The notes under the pieces: generated by a model | Told to the model about the DNA's origin: nothing | What the model saw: the letters and a program-made list of their open reading frames with translations, nothing else | Databases searched by the model: none | Shown: piece after piece, positions 17,608 through 26,548 of the stretch | How the letters are laid out: the number at the start of each line of letters is the position of its first letter | Numbering within the stretch: position 1 is the first letter of the stretch | NCBI RefSeq assembly: GCF_019285735.1 | Contig: NZ_CP079107.1 | Location: 2,108,001 to 2,172,000 of the forward strand | Source of the DNA: Paeniglutamicibacter sp. Y32M11 | Lineage (GTDB): Bacteria > Actinomycetota > Actinomycetes > Actinomycetales > Micrococcaceae | Length of the DNA: 64,000 nt | Reading direction: 5' to 3' | Position numbers and translations under genes: made by a program

Positions 17608-19342
17608 TTAGCCTCGATTTTTCATCGGTTACTGGCAGGCCGTTGATTTCGTGATTTTCGCGGGATCGGCGGCCTGAGCCGTTTTCGGGCATACCAATAG
17701 GGCCATATCACTGGCTTGGGTGCCGGGTTCCATCTCCCGGTATGGTTCTTTCGTTTCGAAGGGGCTTATTCGTGGCGTGGGTGTTACGCCGTGAGCTGTA
17801 CGTTTTGCCATCGGTGCTGCAGCTGCCTGGATCCTTCGATCAGCGTGGTGAAGAGCTGTGATTCGGGTGCGGCTTTGGGGATCAACAATCTTCGCTTTCG
17901 GGCGCTGCTGATGAGCTTCCCGGCCATCGAAAATAGGCGATAGTGCCAGCGCTTCATATCCCAAACCCCGGCAGCATGGCCCGCAGGCAGTAGCGTTATC
18001 TGCATCCACGAGACCAGATTTACGGCGAGGACGGCCAGGTCGGACCACAGCTGGTTCGCTGCGAATGCCGTGAACGGCAGTTTCCCGAGCCCGGCATTCT
18101 TCAGCGTCTTGATGCGGTTTTCGCACCGGGCCCGAGCGCGGTGCCGAGCATCAAGGAACGCCACGTTGTAACGCGGAGCGTTGGTGAGGAATGCTGTCAC
18201 CCGGTGCCCGTCAAGATCAAAGAGTGATGCTTTCGCGCCGGGATGCAGGGGTTCTGCCCGCAAATACAAGCGAGTGCCTTCGGGATATTTCTTCAGCTCG
18301 ATGACCTTCGTGGCGTCGATGACCCACGCATCATGTCGCTCGCTTCCAGATTGGTCCAGGGCCAGCTCCCAGTGCTCCTTGTTGTTAATCCAGTGAATGA
18401 ATCGCTCGTTGGGTACCGGGAGCGCGAACGAGGTGGAGAACTGCAGCCCTAAGGAATGCAGGTGGTGCAGGAATTCGCGGGAGGCTCCGGCACTGTCGGT
18501 GCGGACCAAGATTCGCGCGGTATCAAGGTTCCCCTGCTCGTCGTGCATGGAGTCGGGTAGCTGGGCCAGTGCGTCTTCGAGGACTTTGATGTGATCAGAT
18601 GCCGAATTGGCGCCCTTATTGCCGGGCCTCAGCATGGCCGCCAAGATTTCCCCGGTGCCGTTGTCTTTACCGTAATCGATGCTCGCGATCATGGGGGAAA
18701 ATCCATATCCGCCCTTGTAGGTCCCGGCACTTCCTTGCTTCTCGCTGTGTGCCGTGACGAGAGTGGCATCAATGTCCACCGTCAGGGGGTCCAGCTGCGT
18801 GGCCAAGGCGGCGGGGTTCCGTTTTCCTGCAGCCTCCCAGATCCGGGAACGCAGTCGCCGGCTCAGGGTGGTGAACCCGTGGGCGAAGGCCTCGGGTTGT
18901 TCGGTGGCCCGAGCGACGAATCTGGACACTGTCGCATTCGAGGGCACGGCTCCGAAGAGTCCTGGGCTGTTGCGTAGGACGTCGAGGTCCGAGACGTGTT
19001 CGCCGCCGCCGGCGAGCATGAGTGCGAGGGATCCGAGGATTCGTCCGGGCCGGTGGGTGGCTTGGTCGGGAACGAACTGGGAGAAGCGGTCTTCGCACAA
19101 GGCGGCAAAACCGGTCGCATCCACAAAGGAGGTCAGGACGTTCAGGCCGGCGTGGGAAATCAGTGACTGGCTGGTCAAAGCTGCAGGAAGGGACGGGAAA
19201 ACGTGGGTATCATTAAGCATCGAAAAGGTGCTTCCTGCTCTGTTGATAAATGTTGTGTGGTAACTCCATTTTTCCAGATCAGGGCACCTTTTCGTCATTA
19301 AGTCACTTAATGACGGCCCGCTTCATGAAAACGGCAGGCTAG
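17608..19342 (-). mobile_element. IS1380-family insertion sequence, copy 2 (inverted)
   Basis: This is the second 1,735-bp copy, in the opposite orientation to the one at 10221-11955. Its ends are TTAGCC on the left and GGCTAG on the right. The proteins differ at one residue; the causal base is 18839 (Trp codon here, Gly in copy 1). Such near-identity implies recent duplication or ongoing gene conversion. No short direct repeat flanks it. Confidence 0.88.
17784..19220 (-). CDS. IS1380-family transposase (copy 2)
   Basis: The protein is 478 residues, identical to the copy 1 transposase except that RSRIWEAAGK replaces RSRIGEAAGK. The catalytic motifs (DIDATLVTAHSEKQ, RTDSAGASREF, ENRIKTLKNAG) are unchanged. 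The start at ATG 19220 is chosen as in copy 1. Whether the Gly/Trp change affects activity cannot be told from sequence alone. Confidence 0.93.
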   Translation of the reverse strand: MLNDTHVFPSLPAALTSQSLISHAGLNVLTSFVDATGFAALCEDRFSQFVPDQATHRPGRILGSLALMLAGGGEHVSDLDVLRNSPGLFGAVPSNATVSRFVARATEQPEAFAHGFTTLSRRLRSRIWEAAGKRNPAALATQLDPLTVDIDATLVTAHSEKQGSAGTYKGGYGFSPMIASIDYGKDNGTGEILAAMLRPGNKGANSASDHIKVLEDALAQLPDSMHDEQGNLDTARILVRTDSAGASREFLHHLHSLGLQFSTSFALPVPNERFIHWINNKEHWELALDQSGSERHDAWVIDATKVIELKKYPEGTRLYLRAEPLHPGAKASLFDLDGHRVTAFLTNAPRYNVAFLDARHRARARCENRIKTLKNAGLGKLPFTAFAANQLWSDLAVLAVNLVSWMQITLLPAGHAAGVWDMKRWHYRLFSMAGKLISSARKRRLLIPKAAPESQLFTTLIEGSRQLQHRWQNVQLTA

Positions 19343-19574
19343 GCTCTCGACCTGCTGCTGGAGACTCCACTCTGCGCAGAAACAAGCCATGATAGCGGTG
19401 TAATTATCGTATCCACCATGGAGTGGCTAGGACGCGGCGCCCGCACCGCCCGGTCTTATCCCCGACCCGGCAAGGCGCGGCGTTGGACCCGGAAGCCATC
19501 AAACCCAGTCCAGTCTTCATCGGACTTTGCCACGCCGCCAAATCCTATGCCACAAGATGCCCAGCAGGCCAGAT

Positions 19575-19784
19575 CTAGCTATCCGTGTCTGGATGTATGC
19601 TCCGTGTTTCTGTGCGCCGGTTCCGGCCATGGACCCAGTCGGAAGGGTAGATCTTCGGCAGGATCTTAGCGACGGACAGTGCCGCATACATTAGGGTGTT
19701 GATGGCCACAAAGGTTGCCCATACGGCAAACCATTGGCTGTGTAGCAGGGATTCGGGAAGAACTAACCCGGCGGGTAGTGCCAT
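19575..19784 (-). CDS. Small membrane protein coupled to the glycosyltransferase
   Basis: The protein is 69 residues with one clear transmembrane helix (about 17-36, FAVWATFVAINTLMYAALSV) and a basic C-terminal tail rich in Arg. Its ATG at 19784 lies one base after the stop of the glycosyltransferase gene, so the two are translated together. The arrangement resembles synthase/helper pairs in polysaccharide export systems. That role is inferred from position only, and the protein itself is not recognised. Confidence 0.7.
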   Translation of the reverse strand: MALPAGLVLPESLLHSQWFAVWATFVAINTLMYAALSVAKILPKIYPSDWVHGRNRRTETRSIHPDTDS

Positions 19785-19785
19785 T

Positions 19786-21225
19786 TTATGATCCGTCCAC
19801 TTTCGCTTCGGCGTTTGCTTCGTGCTGCAGATGCGTCCATGCCGCCCGGCGGCCCGTGGCACTGTCGATGATGCCCTTGACATATACCAGATTCAGGTAC
19901 ATGTCGAAGCAAAGTTCTGGGATCAGCAACGCTGCCAGCAACCGGGCACGCCACCCACCTTTCCACACGGTGACTATACGTTCAATGGTGAACACCGCCC
20001 CGAGTCCGAGCCAGAACGGGAACCATATCCAGCTGTCCAAAGCCAGGGCCATGACGAGCAACAGCGCCAAGTACGAGAACAGAGCAATGACCCCATAACC
20101 GATACCCAGCTGCTGCGCCCAATAGCGCAGGGTTTGAGGCGTCATGCCATAAGCACCGAGGTTTTCCAGCGCACCTCGCTGCCAACGCAGGCGTTGGTTC
20201 CACAGCGTGCGCCAGGTCGGCATCAGTTCCGTGACGACTGTGCATTCTGAAGGGGAGACTGTCAAGGCACCGAGCGATTTCAATGCAATTGTCAGTTCGT
20301 TGTCTTCGGTCAGGGCCGCGGTGTCATAGACGTCTCCGGGGATGCCCGGCAGCGCCTTTCCTCTGTTAGCAGCTACTTCGCGCAGGGCAACCGGCCTAAA
20401 CAACGAGGCGGTACCCGTCAGGACGAATACTCTGCCGCGACGGCGCTTCAACTCGCGCGAATACCTGATGTACTCATTGCGTTGGAACTGCCCGATCAAC
20501 CCGTGCCCAGGTTCCCCATGGAACAGACCACCAACGGCCATCAGCGCCCGGTCGTTGGCGAAGCGTGAAGCGGCCGCTTCTAAGAAGCCATCATCAAGCT
20601 GGGTATCCGCATCCATGATCATGACAAGGTCGTTGTCGCCCTGGAAGGGAAGAATTCTCGACAGCACCTGGTTCAGGGCACCGGCCTTCTTATCGGCGTT
20701 GCCCACGCTTGGTATGACTTCAACACCGCGTTCCGCGGCGATGCGCTCTGTGCTGTCGGTGCAGTTGTCCGCCACCACGATCACTCGCTCGGGCGGGTGG
20801 GACTGTGAAAAGAGCGAGTCAAGTGTGCCCGGAAGTGATGCTTCTTCGTTATGCGCCGGAAGCAGGATGGTGATCGTGATGGGGCCCGCAAATACGCCCC
20901 GGGTCTTGTTCATGATCAGCTTGGGAGCCAGCGGAGTTGCCATGACGTTGCCGGAGCGACGATAGCGAGTGGCGATTCGCCGCTCGACAATGGCGATGCC
21001 GGCTGCCAGCAAAAGTGCCAGCGCGATGGCCGTGTACATGATGGATCGGTCGGGGGCCTGGGTATCGTAGAGGATACTCCACAATCCCAAAAACGTGCCA
21101 CGTGAGGTGGTTCCCGCGTCGACGTGCATCTTGGTGGCCACGGCAAACATCAATAGGGATGCGGCAACAACGACCACCGCGGCGATCAGGACACCTGCCC
21201 AGCGGCTGAAATTCGTTTTGTTCAC
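19786..21225 (-). CDS. Membrane glycosyltransferase, family 2
   Basis: The protein is 479 residues. Two N-terminal transmembrane helices (about 10-30 and 62-80) precede a cytosolic GT-A domain with ILLPAHNEEASLPGTLDSLF, a VIMDADTQ-type DxD site near residue 205, TEDNELTI, and the QRLRWQRG motif of processive enzymes. Two or three further helices follow (about 375-440). This layout is shared with N-acetylglucosamine polymerases and hyaluronan/cellulose synthase relatives, so it probably builds and extrudes a surface polysaccharide. The product is unknown. The start is GTG 21225. Confidence 0.87.
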   Translation of the reverse strand: MNKTNFSRWAGVLIAAVVVVAASLLMFAVATKMHVDAGTTSRGTFLGLWSILYDTQAPDRSIMYTAIALALLLAAGIAIVERRIATRYRRSGNVMATPLAPKLIMNKTRGVFAGPITITILLPAHNEEASLPGTLDSLFSQSHPPERVIVVADNCTDSTERIAAERGVEVIPSVGNADKKAGALNQVLSRILPFQGDNDLVMIMDADTQLDDGFLEAAASRFANDRALMAVGGLFHGEPGHGLIGQFQRNEYIRYSRELKRRRGRVFVLTGTASLFRPVALREVAANRGKALPGIPGDVYDTAALTEDNELTIALKSLGALTVSPSECTVVTELMPTWRTLWNQRLRWQRGALENLGAYGMTPQTLRYWAQQLGIGYGVIALFSYLALLLVMALALDSWIWFPFWLGLGAVFTIERIVTVWKGGWRARLLAALLIPELCFDMYLNLVYVKGIIDSATGRRAAWTHLQHEANAEAKVDGS

Positions 21226-21791
21226 ACATGGAAGCCTAATCTAGTCCGACGGTTTTCTTTGAAGAAAAAGTGACTATGAGCAGTACGTATACAAAAGACG
21301 GCACGGAACGTTATATATGTCGTGGGGCAGGGCCGCGATCGTTTCTTATTTGAGTGGCCGCCGGTTTGCATATGCCATCGACCAACTGCATGTGATTTCC
21401 AAGAGGCGGGCACTGACGCAAGACCACTGCCAGAGCCTTGGTTGGGAATCTGTCTTCGCTAGGGACGCCCGTGGGCCGCGCTACACGGTTTGTGCGCGGA
21501 GGAGCGGCAGCCGGTGGGCAATCTCCGGGCTGTCTTCAGCTTTCAATGGATGAGTGGGCAAGTATTGACAACGAGAGCCGGTGGATCAGCATGATGGTCT
21601 AGGATGGAGCCGCCGGACGATGGAGATCCTTGTCAAGAGTTTATTGGGCTATGAAAAGCGACGGAAAAAAATGCCGGCCATTTCGCGAAGATGATTCGAG
21701 GTCCTGCCCCTTAGGCACACGGACGCAGGGTTCCGTTCTCCGGTGAAAATTCGCCATGTTAAGAATTTCGATAAGAGGGGTGTGATGGCCG
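21226..21791. other. Intergenic region between divergent genes
   Basis: The 566 bases separate the glycosyltransferase from the RsbQ-like operon, so promoters of both must lie here. It is more AT-rich near 21230-21330 and 21640-21780. I see no gene, hairpin or repeat that I can support. Confidence 0.5.
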
Positions 21792-22607
21792 ATGGTCTCT
21801 GGTGCAGCAGTGAGAAACAATGTTCAGGTTTGTGGGCCGGAGGATGCTCCAGTGTTGGTTTTCGCCCACGGATTCGGCACCGACCAGAGCATGTGGGGAA
21901 AGATTCTGCCTTGGTTTATCGAGCACTATCGGGTGGTCCTGCTTGACCATGTTGGCTCAGGGGGCTCGGACCAGTCCGCCTACGATTCGGCTGTGTATTC
22001 TTCGCTTGACGCTTACGTGGATGATCTCATGGCGGTTTGCGCTGAACTTGATTTGGTGGATGCGACTCTGGTCGGCCACAGCGTCGGAGCCATGATGGCC
22101 ATCAGTGCGGCCTGCCAAGATCAAGGGCATCGCGTGGCCCGTCTCGTGCTGCTCACGGCCTCGCCTAGCTATCTCGACCACCCCGAAGATGGTTACGTGG
22201 GAGGGTTCACCCCGCAGGATATGGAAGATGTCTTCGAATCGCTGGACGCCAATTACGTCGAATGGGCCGAGGCGATGGCCCCGGTCTACATGAACACGCC
22301 AGACATGCCACAACTTGAGCACGATATCCAAGGCAGCTTCGGCCGGATAAAACCCCGCGTAGCACGCGACTTTGCCCGGGTGGCTTTCCTCTCCGACGTC
22401 CGGCACCTGCTAGCCGAGGTCAGTGTTCCGGTTCTGGTCCTGCAAGCCTCCGATGACGTCGTCACCCCGGAGCATGTGGGAACTTATCTGGATGAGGCTC
22501 TACCGATCAGCACGTTGGTCCGGCTTGCGGCCTCCGGCCATTTCCCGCAAGCTAGCGCACCGGAAGAAACCGCCACCGCCATCCTCGAATACCTGAATCG
22601 GGCATGA
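21792..22607 (+). CDS. RsbQ-like alpha/beta hydrolase
   Basis: This 271-residue hydrolase has FAHGFGTDQSMWGKILPWF (oxyanion loop), the nucleophile elbow GHSVGAMM (Ser near residue 97), an acidic residue in VLQASDDVVTPEHV and the His in ASGHFPQASAPEET. The opening matches the RsbQ / KAI2 / D14 branch of small hydrolases. Bacillus subtilis RsbQ pairs with the PAS protein RsbP to sense energy stress. Here the next gene starts inside this stop codon and encodes a PAS protein too, so the same input pairing is likely. The ligand is unknown. Confidence 0.87.
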   Translation: MVSGAAVRNNVQVCGPEDAPVLVFAHGFGTDQSMWGKILPWFIEHYRVVLLDHVGSGGSDQSAYDSAVYSSLDAYVDDLMAVCAELDLVDATLVGHSVGAMMAISAACQDQGHRVARLVLLTASPSYLDHPEDGYVGGFTPQDMEDVFESLDANYVEWAEAMAPVYMNTPDMPQLEHDIQGSFGRIKPRVARDFARVAFLSDVRHLLAEVSVPVLVLQASDDVVTPEHVGTYLDEALPISTLVRLAASGHFPQASAPEETATAILEYLNRA

Positions 22608-23626
22608 GTCTGGGCTCTGCGGCGAACAACGACTACGCGCGCCTCTTCCACCACGCACCTGCGGGCTACCTCGTGGTTGGCACTGATGGAACCATCCTCT
22701 GCGCCAACGCCACGATCTGTGACTGGGCCGGTGTGGGGTCCGGAGCCCTTGAAGGTCGTCCCCTGTTTGATCTCATGCCCGCCGGAGACCGGTTCATGTT
22801 TCGGACACATGCCGGGCCAAAGCTGGACCGCGATGGGCACCTGGCCGAAATATCGATCGAATTGCTCGGGTCCGACGGTCAGCGCAAACCGGTGCTGCTA
22901 TCGGCGAACCGAATCATCGACGGCCCGCAGGTACGGGACCTGATGATCTTTTTTGCCGCCCCCGAGCGACGGCGATACGAGCGCGAGCTTGCCAATGCGC
23001 ACCGTCAATTGGAGGACGCCGAGGCAGGGCGCACACAGCTGCTGGAGGAAGCGCACCACAGGGCTCTCCACGACCCATTGACAGGACTGCCGAACCGGCT
23101 GAAACTCGAAGAAAGCCTGCTCAGTGCCCTGGCCCGCGCCGGCGAAGAGCGCACCCGGGTGGGCTTGTTGTTTTGCGATGTCAACAACTTCAAGCAGGTG
23201 AACGACACTCTGGGCCATGCTGCCGGGGACCTGGTCCTGAAACACATCGCTCGAAGGCTTGCCGAGGCAGTGCGGGGCGCGGACACCGTTTCCCGTGTCA
23301 GTGGCGATGAATTTGTGGTGCTGTTGCCCCTGCTCCGGGATCCGAAGGAGCTCGAAGCGGTCGCCACAAGAGTTCAGGAGAGCGTGGCTGGCACCATCAC
23401 CGTTGTGGGAACCGAGATCCAAGTGGGTATTTCCGTGGGCCGGGCTGAAACCGTTGTTTCGGCAGCTGCCGGAACGTTCGAGCATCAGGAGCTGGCCAAA
23501 ACACTGCTGATCACCGCAGACCAAGACATGTATCGGGTCAAGACGGAAATGCGAATGGTTCCGCCGCTCGAGCAGCCGTTAGGCCCGACGCCAACACCTC
23601 CAGGATCCCGTAATAATCGTTACTAA
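22604..23626 (+). CDS. PAS-GGDEF putative diguanylate cyclase
   Basis: The protein is 340 residues. A PAS domain spans about residues 10-120 (HHAPAGYLVVGTDGTILCAN), then a coiled coil (about 122-152) and a GGDEF domain (about 155-315) with DPLTGLPNRLKLEESL, CDVNNFKQVNDTLGHAAGD and the signature VSRVSGDEFVVLL. The active-site loop is SGDEF rather than GGDEF, a variant found in some active cyclases. It would make c-di-GMP under control of the PAS domain and, by analogy with RsbQ-RsbP, the upstream hydrolase. ATGA overlap at 22604 couples the two genes. Confidence 0.9.
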   Translation: MSLGSAANNDYARLFHHAPAGYLVVGTDGTILCANATICDWAGVGSGALEGRPLFDLMPAGDRFMFRTHAGPKLDRDGHLAEISIELLGSDGQRKPVLLSANRIIDGPQVRDLMIFFAAPERRRYERELANAHRQLEDAEAGRTQLLEEAHHRALHDPLTGLPNRLKLEESLLSALARAGEERTRVGLLFCDVNNFKQVNDTLGHAAGDLVLKHIARRLAEAVRGADTVSRVSGDEFVVLLPLLRDPKELEAVATRVQESVAGTITVVGTEIQVGISVGRAETVVSAAAGTFEHQELAKTLLITADQDMYRVKTEMRMVPPLEQPLGPTPTPPGSRNNRY

Positions 23627-23717
23627 ATACCACCCATCTCAACTCAAGGTGTTTAACGACCCACATCGGAGTCTGTGAGGCAATTCAACATAATTTCAAA
23701 TACCGTGACGTTGTTAA

Positions 23718-25136
23718 TTACGACCAATGGACCCAATCCTTGGACGAAGTTGTGGGCCGACCAAGCAGGTACCCCTGCCCCGCATCCATGCCCAAGGACC
23801 TGACGGAGGCAAGTTCATCTTCGGTCTCGATTCCCTCCGCGATCAGGACGGCGTGAATCTGGCCAGCGAAGCCCACCATTGCAGCTCCCAAGGCCCGCTG
23901 GGCCTGGTCCTTGTCAATACCGGCGATGATGTTCCGATCCAGCTTAATGAGGTCCGGCCTGAGCTGAAGGATATGACGCATGGAAGCGAACCCGGCACCG
24001 GCGTCGTCAACGGCGATTCGCAGGCCTCCGGCCCGCAAGGATTCCAAAGCCGCGACGAGCGGAACATAATCGTGCACCGGTTCACGTTCGGTAATCTCCA
24101 GCACGATGCGTCCGGCATCGAGCCCCGATCCGTCAATAAGCCCGGCAAGTCGCTGGTCTAGGCAGGCCTCTGGCGATAAATTCACAGACACATACAAGGA
24201 GGATGGCACCCCGATCGCTGCCCTGAGCGCCGTTTCAAGCGCCATGATTTCCGCGTCAACCCCAACCCCGGACAAAGCTGCCTGGGTAAAGAACTCCTGC
24301 GGTCTCATCCCGGGTGTTCCTGGAAACCGAGTGAGCGCCTCAACCCCAATAACGGCACCTGTTGGCAGCGAGCGGATGGGTTGGAACGCCGTCAGCATGC
24401 GGCCGCTGGCAAGAACTGATTGGATCAGGGCCTTTGTCTCCTGAGAGGCGGGCGTTTCTTCTGCCACCGCAGATAACGTGCGGGCTGTTCCCTCGAAGCC
24501 GGCGTTCTGCCCGCTTCCGTTGCATACGGCCCTGAAGGAGAACTCCACCAGGATCCGGCGTCCGTCGCGATGCCGACAGGTGGTGACCAGCCCGGAGCAA
24601 CTGGCCCCGCGGTTGTCTTGGTGCTTCGTGTTATTCAATGCCGCGGACAGATCTCCCGGGTCGAGGATGAGGTCGAGAGGTCGGCCCAATAGTTCTGACG
24701 GTTCGTAACCGAGCAGATCCCGACTCGCCGGGCCACAAAATGTAAAGCTTCCATCCGTGCCGGTGACCCAGAAAAATTCCTGTGTTGTGCTCAGCCAGGT
24801 GCCCATCAGTTCCGCCGTCCTGGATGCTTCAGCCCGGTCCCTGCGCTGCTGGCATGCAGACCGCCAGACGGCGTACAGGACCAAGGGAATCATCACCAAC
24901 GCAAAGAGCTTCAAAGCCCAATAAGCACCTGAGAAGGCAATCCACGGTCGATTTCCGAAAAGCATGGGTCCGCGAATGGATAGCGCTACAAGGGCATCGA
25001 TCCCCACGATCACCATCAGCCATCGGGCGGGCCACGATGGCGTGGATACTCGATACCACCATGAAGGATTGCGCGGTACTGGTTTTCGCCTCCGTCGTGG
25101 TGCATCACTCCGGCGGCCGATCGTCATATGTTTCAT
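23718..25136 (-). CDS. Membrane PAS-EAL putative c-di-GMP phosphodiesterase
   Basis: The protein is 472 residues. Two transmembrane helices (about 35-55 and 70-95) precede a PAS domain (about 110-210) and an EAL domain (about 235-470). The catalytic set looks complete: GVEALTRF, NLSPE, LEITERE, VDDAGAGFASM, PDLIKLDRNI, AEGIETEDEL and GQGYLLGRP. It should hydrolyse c-di-GMP. I start at ATG 25136, with AAGG 9 bases upstream. It is convergent with the PAS-GGDEF gene 91 bases away, so maker and breaker sit side by side. Confidence 0.9.
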   Translation of the reverse strand: MKHMTIGRRSDAPRRRRKPVPRNPSWWYRVSTPSWPARWLMVIVGIDALVALSIRGPMLFGNRPWIAFSGAYWALKLFALVMIPLVLYAVWRSACQQRRDRAEASRTAELMGTWLSTTQEFFWVTGTDGSFTFCGPASRDLLGYEPSELLGRPLDLILDPGDLSAALNNTKHQDNRGASCSGLVTTCRHRDGRRILVEFSFRAVCNGSGQNAGFEGTARTLSAVAEETPASQETKALIQSVLASGRMLTAFQPIRSLPTGAVIGVEALTRFPGTPGMRPQEFFTQAALSGVGVDAEIMALETALRAAIGVPSSLYVSVNLSPEACLDQRLAGLIDGSGLDAGRIVLEITEREPVHDYVPLVAALESLRAGGLRIAVDDAGAGFASMRHILQLRPDLIKLDRNIIAGIDKDQAQRALGAAMVGFAGQIHAVLIAEGIETEDELASVRSLGMDAGQGYLLGRPTTSSKDWVHWS

Positions 25137-25663
25137 GCGCTGCACCTTCTACACGCGATCCACCACGGTTTCCGCCCCGGATGGCCCAACGCCACGAATG
25201 TCGGGCATTTCAGGCCCTCGGACCATCCTGCGAAAACCGTATTTAGGCAAAACATGTTCCCATGGTGCCACCCGAGCACCACAGGCAGCGTCATTTGGAG
25301 GGAACCGGCAGCGGTGTCTTGGATATTTTTGCCCACCTCACTTCGGGTGAGGGGCCATGTCCACATCAAGCCAGACACTTCGATACAGCCATTCGCTCCG
25401 CAAAGCAGCGCAGATGCCTTCGAATTATCCTCGCATAGTCTGAAAAAAGGCATTTTGCTCGTTCGTTCTCGGCCGCGGAGTATCGCATTGAAGGATCCGC
25501 TATCGGAACGCACCTGGGCCTGACCTGAATGTTCGAGTTTTCTTGGATTCACAGGAAAGTCGAGTGTTCCGTAAGCCCCGTCCGGTGAAACGTCCGGTGA
25601 TGGCGCGGGCCCTATACGGGCACAATTCGAATCGCGTCCAAAATCTTTCTTCGGGAGATCGTT
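25137..25663. other. Intergenic stretch between PAS-EAL gene and tniQ
   Basis: The 527 bases have no supported gene. A short CCTCAC/GTGAGG hairpin lies near 25336-25352. I searched here for the 21-bp repeats of the Tn7-like end in either orientation and found none, so the second transposon end is not in this gap. Confidence 0.5.
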
Positions 25664-26548
25664 TCACCTGGATCTGGGCCGCAGTTTTGTGTCGGAAACT
25701 GGTTGTCCTGATGCCCAGCTCGTTTCCAACCATTGACGTAGTGGGTCCGAGGCTCCCTGGGGTTTCCAACCGTCGGTGATTTCGTGGCTGACCCGCTCAA
25801 GAAAAACCTCGGGGTGCGGCGGGTAGGCGATGCGCCTCCAAAATGGTGACGCGATCGCGGCGGTCAGCATGATCACCGACGGGTAGAGCGCAGCCGCCAC
25901 GAGAGCTTGAGTGTTTGCCTGTCGGGGGAGTGCTGCTGCCAGACCGTCATAGATGCCCGCAGCCGCGGAGAAATGCAGGAATTGCTCGTGCCACCTCCAG
26001 TTGATGGCGTCGGCTGCTTCGAACCCCACGCGGACCTGCCGGTGTCCGTGTCTGGTGATGAGGTTCTTGTGGTGGTGCCAAGGCATAGTGATTTGCGGCC
26101 AGTCGCGCACGCTGAATTGGTCGGCAATCCCTGCTACGCCTTCACCGATCCAGAGTGAATGCTTGGGGCAGATGACGCGCTCGTGGGTGGTGTAGATCTC
26201 TACGTAGGATCCGGCTCCGTGGGCCAACGCGCAGCGATGACAGGCCGGGGTATGGATCTTGCGCACTGGACGGCCAGTGAGTTTCTGCCTGAGCTCTGGC
26301 TCTGGGTGTATGCCAGCCAATTGTGGCATGGCCAGCATCAGGATTTCTGGCTCGGTCTCTGTCCACTCAGAGAGGTTGTATACCCATGGCCGGCGTTCCC
26401 TCCAGAGGATCTTCAAGAGTCCGCTCTGGCGAAGTACATTTGCGGCGCTGATGCGCCTGATATACGAGCGAGTGGTTTCGTCCATATACGGGCGCACCAG
26501 TATGGGAAGCGGACGACCGCGCGCTGGGTCTTGCTGGCGCTTGGTCAT
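25664..26548 (-). CDS. tniQ: TniQ/TnsD-type target-selection protein
   Basis: The 294-residue TniQ-family protein opens with PLPILVRPYMDETTRSYIRR and has a zinc-binding pattern CHRCALAHG…HERVICPKHSLW (about residues 100-133). TniQ/TnsD proteins bind the target site or a targeting partner and recruit the AAA+ regulator TnsC. Its ATG overlaps the tnsC stop by 4 bases. Its length suits a short TniQ, without the long DNA-binding tail of Tn7 TnsD, so it may need another factor or a simple target. Confidence 0.85.
   Translation of the reverse strand: MTKRQQDPARGRPLPILVRPYMDETTRSYIRRISAANVLRQSGLLKILWRERRPWVYNLSEWTETEPEILMLAMPQLAGIHPEPELRQKLTGRPVRKIHTPACHRCALAHGAGSYVEIYTTHERVICPKHSLWIGEGVAGIADQFSVRDWPQITMPWHHHKNLITRHGHRQVRVGFEAADAINWRWHEQFLHFSAAAGIYDGLAAALPRQANTQALVAAALYPSVIMLTAAIASPFWRRIAYPPHPEVFLERVSHEITDGWKPQGASDPLRQWLETSWASGQPVSDTKLRPRSR

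Larger units (their letters stand above)
10221..19342. mobile_element. Putative composite transposon bounded by inverted IS1380-type copies
   Basis: Two full-length copies of the same insertion sequence face each other across 5,652 bp holding a regulator, an amidohydrolase, an AbgT-type transporter and a secreted protein. The whole unit is 9,122 bp. The outermost ends are the same IS end (CTAGCC), as expected for a unit that could move as one. No matching target duplication is visible at the outer flanks (…TGAACT and GCTCTC…), so transposition as a unit is inferred from architecture, not shown. Confidence 0.6.

Noticed and set aside
25137-25663. Second end of the Tn7-like element just after tniQ
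   Set aside because: No copy of the 21-bp repeat or of a TGTCAT terminus is found in this gap in either orientation.
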